From contig JAJKFJ010025132.1 in NCBI GenBank assembly GCA_027382625.1, forward strand, positions 1-10,197: a stretch of DNA of 10,197 bases, written 5' to 3'. A program made the translations under genes and the position numbers. This DNA comes from Tetmemena sp. SeJ-2015 (Eukaryota > Ciliophora > Spirotrichea > Sporadotrichida > Oxytrichidae). Below are positions 8,401 through 10,197 of the stretch, one piece after another. The stretch's first letter is position 1. Each line of letters opens with the position of its first letter. The notes below the pieces were generated by a model. It had not been told where the DNA came from, did no database searches, and was given only the letters and a program-made list of their open reading frames with translations.

Positions 8401-10197
8401 TACAAAAATAGGGATGGTGATCAAGTTCAAGAGTAACAAGAAGAAGAGAACGAAGAAGAAGACGATGATGAATCTCAAAGATCCACAAGCAGAAGAAGAC
8501 AAAGAAGAGGTAATTCAAGGAAAAGAGGAAGTAGAGCAAGAAGCAGATCGTAAAGAAATCAAAAATATATTTTAATAAATATTTGTGCTTAAAATTCAAT
8601 TAATTACTTTATTTAAAGGAGGAACAAATATACTGATTACGATTCTGAACAGGACCAAGATTTTTAATTACTTTTAGTAAAATAGAAGATTTCCTATTGC
8701 TTCTTCTACCATACTCTACATTGTATTTATTATAATTTGAATTGAAAGATTTTTCAGAGGATGAAGATGAGCAAAGGTAAATTTATTTTACCGTTTTGAA
8801 GGAATACTGGCTTTTGTTTTAATTTACGAAGGTGGGGACTATGAGGATGACTCAGAGGAAGAAGAACAAAAAATAGATTCGAGATCTGCGAAGTACAAGA
8901 GCTCTCGTAACAGATCAAAATTAGCATTTTATATACTGACCGATAACGAATATTTTTGAGTAGCTTGATTATTTAAAAATAAATAGGATCAAGAGGACGG
9001 AGGAGATCAAGAAGAGATTATAGAGACGAATAAGATGACGATGATTAAGAAGAGGAGGATAATTATCTATAATAATTATTAGTCATCTTTTTATTAAAGG
9101 ATGTGAGCAGAAGAAGTTCTAGAAACTATTCCTCTAAATCTATGCTTGACTCACATAGATAGCTTATAAACAAAACGAGAACTACCTAACAATAACAAAC
9201 AGCTTAAAGGGAGTAGGATTCTTTCGAGACAGATGATGAGGCCTATGACTCAACTAATTATTGTGTGGAGATTAGAAATGTAACACCTAACTCAAATGCG
9301 GGGGGGGGGACGGAAGTGCACACCCCCCTAAATATGAACAAAATGCCAATAAAAGTGCCTATATGGTGTCAAAATCAGCTAAAAATGCCAAAAAATTAAG
9401 TAATTCTGGCTTTTAAAATTTCTAAGAGGGTCATTTTACGAATATCACTTTTTTATGGTATGATCTATTAATATTATTTATTTAATTTAATATTGATGAC
9501 TGATTGATGTTATTATTATGTTTTATTCCCATAAATAACTAAGTATCATTTCATTACTTTATATAAAGCTATTTTTAAAGAGCTTATCTGCTATATAGTA
9601 ACTCCCTTTGATAGCTCGATTATTTGAGAACTTATTTGTGCTATGAATTGTTATGATTATTCTTAAAAATTGTACATATGATTGTAAGATCCTCTAAAGT
9701 ATGTTATAGAGTTTATCAATGAGTTTACAGCAGTAATTTTATGTAATTGCAGATATAGTGATCTTCTTGCCTATTATATTTAATTTTGTCAGATTCTTCT
9801 CTAAATAATATTCAAGTTAAGATTGCAAGAATTTCGATAAAACAGCCAAATCACATTAAAAAAACTGAAAGGAGAATCATAATTAATATGTATTTTAACT
9901 CTAGTATCTTCATAAGACTTTATATTCATGAATAAAACAGAGCTCGGAAATAATTTTAAGGTTATTTCATAAAATTTGAAATCATAAATTTTGACCCTCA
10001 TGGAAATTTTGAAAGCTAAAAATTCTTAATTATTTGGCATTTTTAGACGATTTTTGCCTAAATGGATGTTTTTTCATTAATTTTGATCATAAAAAGTGGG
10101 GGGTGTGCACTTCCGTCCCCCCCCCCCTCAAATGCTATTGGAGGAGTTCTCCTCATCAACAACAACCTAGACTCAAATAATATCTAATTTAATATCT
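5435..10197 (+). CDS. B-box / coiled-coil / WD40 protein with RS-rich tail (3' partial, IES-interrupted)
   Basis: Removal of about 19 IESs (2029 bp) leaves one frame of about 911 codons running off the window. ATG at 5435 follows an AT-rich leader. Residues about 20-87 are a charged coiled coil rich in Q, E, K and R. A type-2 B-box zinc finger starts near residue 143 (CLTHKQEYLMYCESCEEKLC, then KACVARH...H). A second coiled-coil stretch follows to about 330. WD40-type blades occupy about 385-656: FLTADESGCVNEWSL, VFIVDQSSAFNAIKIW, QGHTKRIRSIALDE and VSISDDNSCRVWQV are the clearest. The tail alternates acidic runs with SR/RS-rich basic stretches (SRRRQRRGNSRKRG, RSRGRRRSRRDYRDE). The order resembles TRIM-like scaffolds, but no RING finger is seen, so ligase activity is not supported. 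The tail suggests RNA or nuclear association (inference). An acidic loop (EEKEQDEVQQDDDEEN) is inserted in the propeller. Confidence 0.85.
5690..5732 (+). other. IES, 43 bp, pointer AGGCTAATG
   Basis: A 9-bp repeat lies at 5690-5698 and 5733-5741. Excision joins the coiled-coil frame (EKERKRLM) to MMPKSSLDPPKQAAPKKE, which leads into the B-box. Without it the first frame ends at TGA near 5854. Confidence 0.9.
6140..6197 (+). other. IES, 58 bp, pointer GACT
   Basis: GACT occurs at 6140-6143 and 6198-6201. It shifts the frame as needed, giving LHTFQRTLFIRQFCEEMLKR, and avoids TGA at 6222-6224. The pointer is short, and other junctions between about 6100 and 6225 are possible. Confidence 0.5.
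6340..6387 (+). other. IES, 48 bp, pointer TTTGA (alternatives exist)
   Basis: TTTGA occurs at 6340-6344 and 6388-6392. Excision removes the in-frame TGA at 6358-6360 and gives LEKQDKFEKAKRKLREWEQ. Two other repeats also keep the frame: TGAGA (6315/6390, 75 bp) and GAG (6316/6364, 48 bp). The IES is unusually GC-rich and coding-like. Confidence 0.55.
6506..6595 (+). other. IES, 90 bp, pointer TGTTA
   Basis: TGTTA occurs at 6506-6510 and 6596-6600. It removes the in-frame TGA at 6535-6537 and joins LQKIIDEML to DQFQTKVPEALKEQSKK. Confidence 0.8.
6646..6685 (+). other. IES, 40 bp, pointer AAGAAA
   Basis: AAGAAA occurs at 6646-6651 and 6686-6691. Excision corrects a one-base frame change and joins EALKEQSKK to VEVPIIINPENLPVTKN. 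Confidence 0.85.
7178..7406 (+). other. IES, about 229 bp, pointer GACTT (alternative AAAG)
   Basis: GACTT occurs at 7178-7182 and 7407-7411, giving LNLKDLKVLDEKQEV, a typical propeller strand. It then requires an 8-bp IES at 7437-7444 (pointer GTTT, second copy 7445-7448) to reach VFIVDQSS. The alternative is AAAG at 7187 and 7427 (240 bp), giving KDFKKAGSLSVFIVDQ in one step. The interior has mixed composition and might hide a further small MDS. Confidence 0.55.
7463..7528 (+). other. IES, 66 bp, pointer TCTA
   Basis: TCTA occurs at 7463-7466 and 7529-7532. It removes in-frame TGAs at 7499 and 7514 and rebuilds a textbook WD-blade end, VFIVDQSSAFNAIKIWKS. Confidence 0.75.
7560..7586 (+). 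other. IES, 27 bp, pointer AGTCTC
   Basis: AGTCTC occurs at 7560-7565 and 7587-7592. It removes an in-frame TGA at 7574-7576 and joins IKIWKS to LVALIIGSRRVTLLYFV. It is very short for an IES. Confidence 0.75.
7637..7713 (+). other. IES, 77 bp, pointer TTTGTA
   Basis: TTTGTA occurs at 7637-7642 and 7714-7719. It corrects the frame, giving TLLYFVDDRSLEGLISIDKF. Confidence 0.85.
7814..7866 (+). other. IES, 53 bp, pointer TTTT
   Basis: TTTT occurs at 7814-7817 and 7867-7870. It joins VVLHQHYL to LEMSGCRVAVGAGPDVE in frame. The pointer has low complexity, so the exact edge is uncertain. Confidence 0.65.
7963..8032 (+). other. IES, 70 bp, pointer TTAACTA
   Basis: TTAACTA occurs at 7963-7969 and 8033-8039. 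It corrects the frame from PNQPPVNY into LQQSSGGGTVKQSYDFDK, just before the GH of the last clear blade. Confidence 0.9.
8167..8196 (+). other. IES, 30 bp, pointer ATAG
   Basis: ATAG occurs at 8167-8170 and 8197-8200. It removes the in-frame TGA at 8184-8186 and rebuilds SIALDEVVQGRIVSISDDNS, with the exact WD-blade spacing. Confidence 0.8.
8563..8625 (+). other. IES, 63 bp, pointer AAATATA
   Basis: AAATATA occurs at 8563-8569 and 8626-8632. It joins RSRSQRNQKY to TDYDSEQDQD in the tail. Confidence 0.85.
8657..8745 (+). other. IES, 89 bp, pointer AAGATTTTT
   Basis: A 9-bp repeat lies at 8657-8665 and 8746-8754. It restores the frame from SEQDQDF into SEDD of the acidic tail. Confidence 0.9.
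8757..8842 (+). other. IES, 86 bp, pointer GAGGATGA
   Basis: An 8-bp repeat lies at 8757-8764 and 8843-8850. It joins DFSEDD to SEEEEQKIDSRSAKYKSS. Simpler junctions at the nearby AGGT repeat lead to TGA and were rejected. Confidence 0.9.
8913..8986 (+). other. IES, 74 bp, pointer GATCAA
   Basis: GATCAA occurs at 8913-8918 and 8987-8992. It joins YKSSRNRS to RGRRRSRRDYRDE in frame. Confidence 0.9.
9056..9097 (+). other. IES, 42 bp, pointer AGGAT
   Basis: AGGAT occurs at 9056-9060 and 9098-9102. Excision joins DDDDQEEED to VSRRSSRNYSSKSML. The IES is a multiple of three with no TGA, so it is called on composition and pointer only. Confidence 0.75.
9291..10126 (+). other. IES, 836 bp, pointer or target duplication CTCAAATGC, carrying a TIR element
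   Basis: A 9-bp direct repeat lies at 9291-9299 and 10127-10135, directly flanking the inverted-repeat element. Excision joins RNVTPNSNA to IGGVLLINNNLDSNN in frame. The repeat may be a transposon target duplication that now serves as the excision pointer. Confidence 0.9.
9300..10126. mobile_element. 827-bp non-autonomous TIR transposon with G10/C10 ends
   Basis: The ends are perfect 29-bp inverted repeats: ten G, then ACGGAAGTGCACA, then six C. Diverged inverted similarity runs on to about 9432 on the left and back to about 9993 on the right (GCTAAAAATGCCAAA and GAGGGTC blocks, roughly 134 bp per side). The centre is AT-rich with no transposase-like frame. A 9-bp flanking repeat would suit Mutator-like or other elements with 8-10 bp duplications, unlike the known spirotrich TBE (ANT target) and Tec (TA target) families. 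The family is not established. Confidence 0.85.

Noticed and set aside
8291..8599. Long minus-strand frame opposite the RS-rich tail
   Set aside because: It is a shadow of the strongly biased sense codons of the tail. The sense strand carries WD40 and RS sequence in frame.
9801..10001. Frame within the 827-bp element as a transposase remnant
   Set aside because: It has AT-rich composition, no recognisable motif, and overlaps the diverged inverted repeat.

Overview
The window reads as germline (micronuclear) DNA of a spirotrich ciliate of the Oxytricha/Stylonychia type. Three things point there. Convincing coding frames use TAA and TAG as glutamine, and TGA behaves as the only stop. Introns begin GTAAGT and are short. 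Above all, the genes are interrupted about every 30-300 bp by AT-rich segments flanked by short direct repeats. These are internal eliminated sequences (IESs) with 'pointers'. Removing one pointer copy plus the segment restores one open frame and removes in-frame TGAs or frameshifts. I worked out about 30 such junctions by hand. All are unscrambled, and none has been checked against a macronuclear sequence.

Layout. (1) 1-4312, plus strand: 3' part of a gene for a Dicer-like protein with two tandem RNase III folds and a C-terminal dsRNA-binding-like region. It is cut by about ten IESs and three introns. The last intron holds a 400-bp hairpin MITE. Most catalytic acidic residues of both RNase III folds appear to be missing. 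(2) 4466-about 4776, minus strand: a small unrecognised gene with one clear IES, convergent with gene 1. (3) 4777-5434: AT-rich spacer without recognisable genes. (4) 5435-10197, plus strand, running off the end: a long gene for a coiled coil, B-box zinc finger, WD40 propeller and acidic/RS-rich tail. It is cut by about 19 IESs. One is an 836-bp unit made of a terminal-inverted-repeat transposon with G10/C10 ends.

Working together. Dicer-like proteins make the small RNAs that guide DNA elimination in ciliates. It is therefore suggestive, but only inference, that such a gene sits in a locus so full of eliminated DNA. The B-box/WD40 protein looks like a scaffold with an RNA-binding-type tail. 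No operon logic applies: the genes are independent, and spirotrichs normally process such loci into separate gene-sized macronuclear chromosomes.

Limits. Each IES call rests on a repeat of 3-9 bp plus reading-frame and domain continuity. Several have alternatives, which are stated. Because TAA and TAG are sense codons, many IESs also read open by chance, so an open frame alone is weak evidence here.
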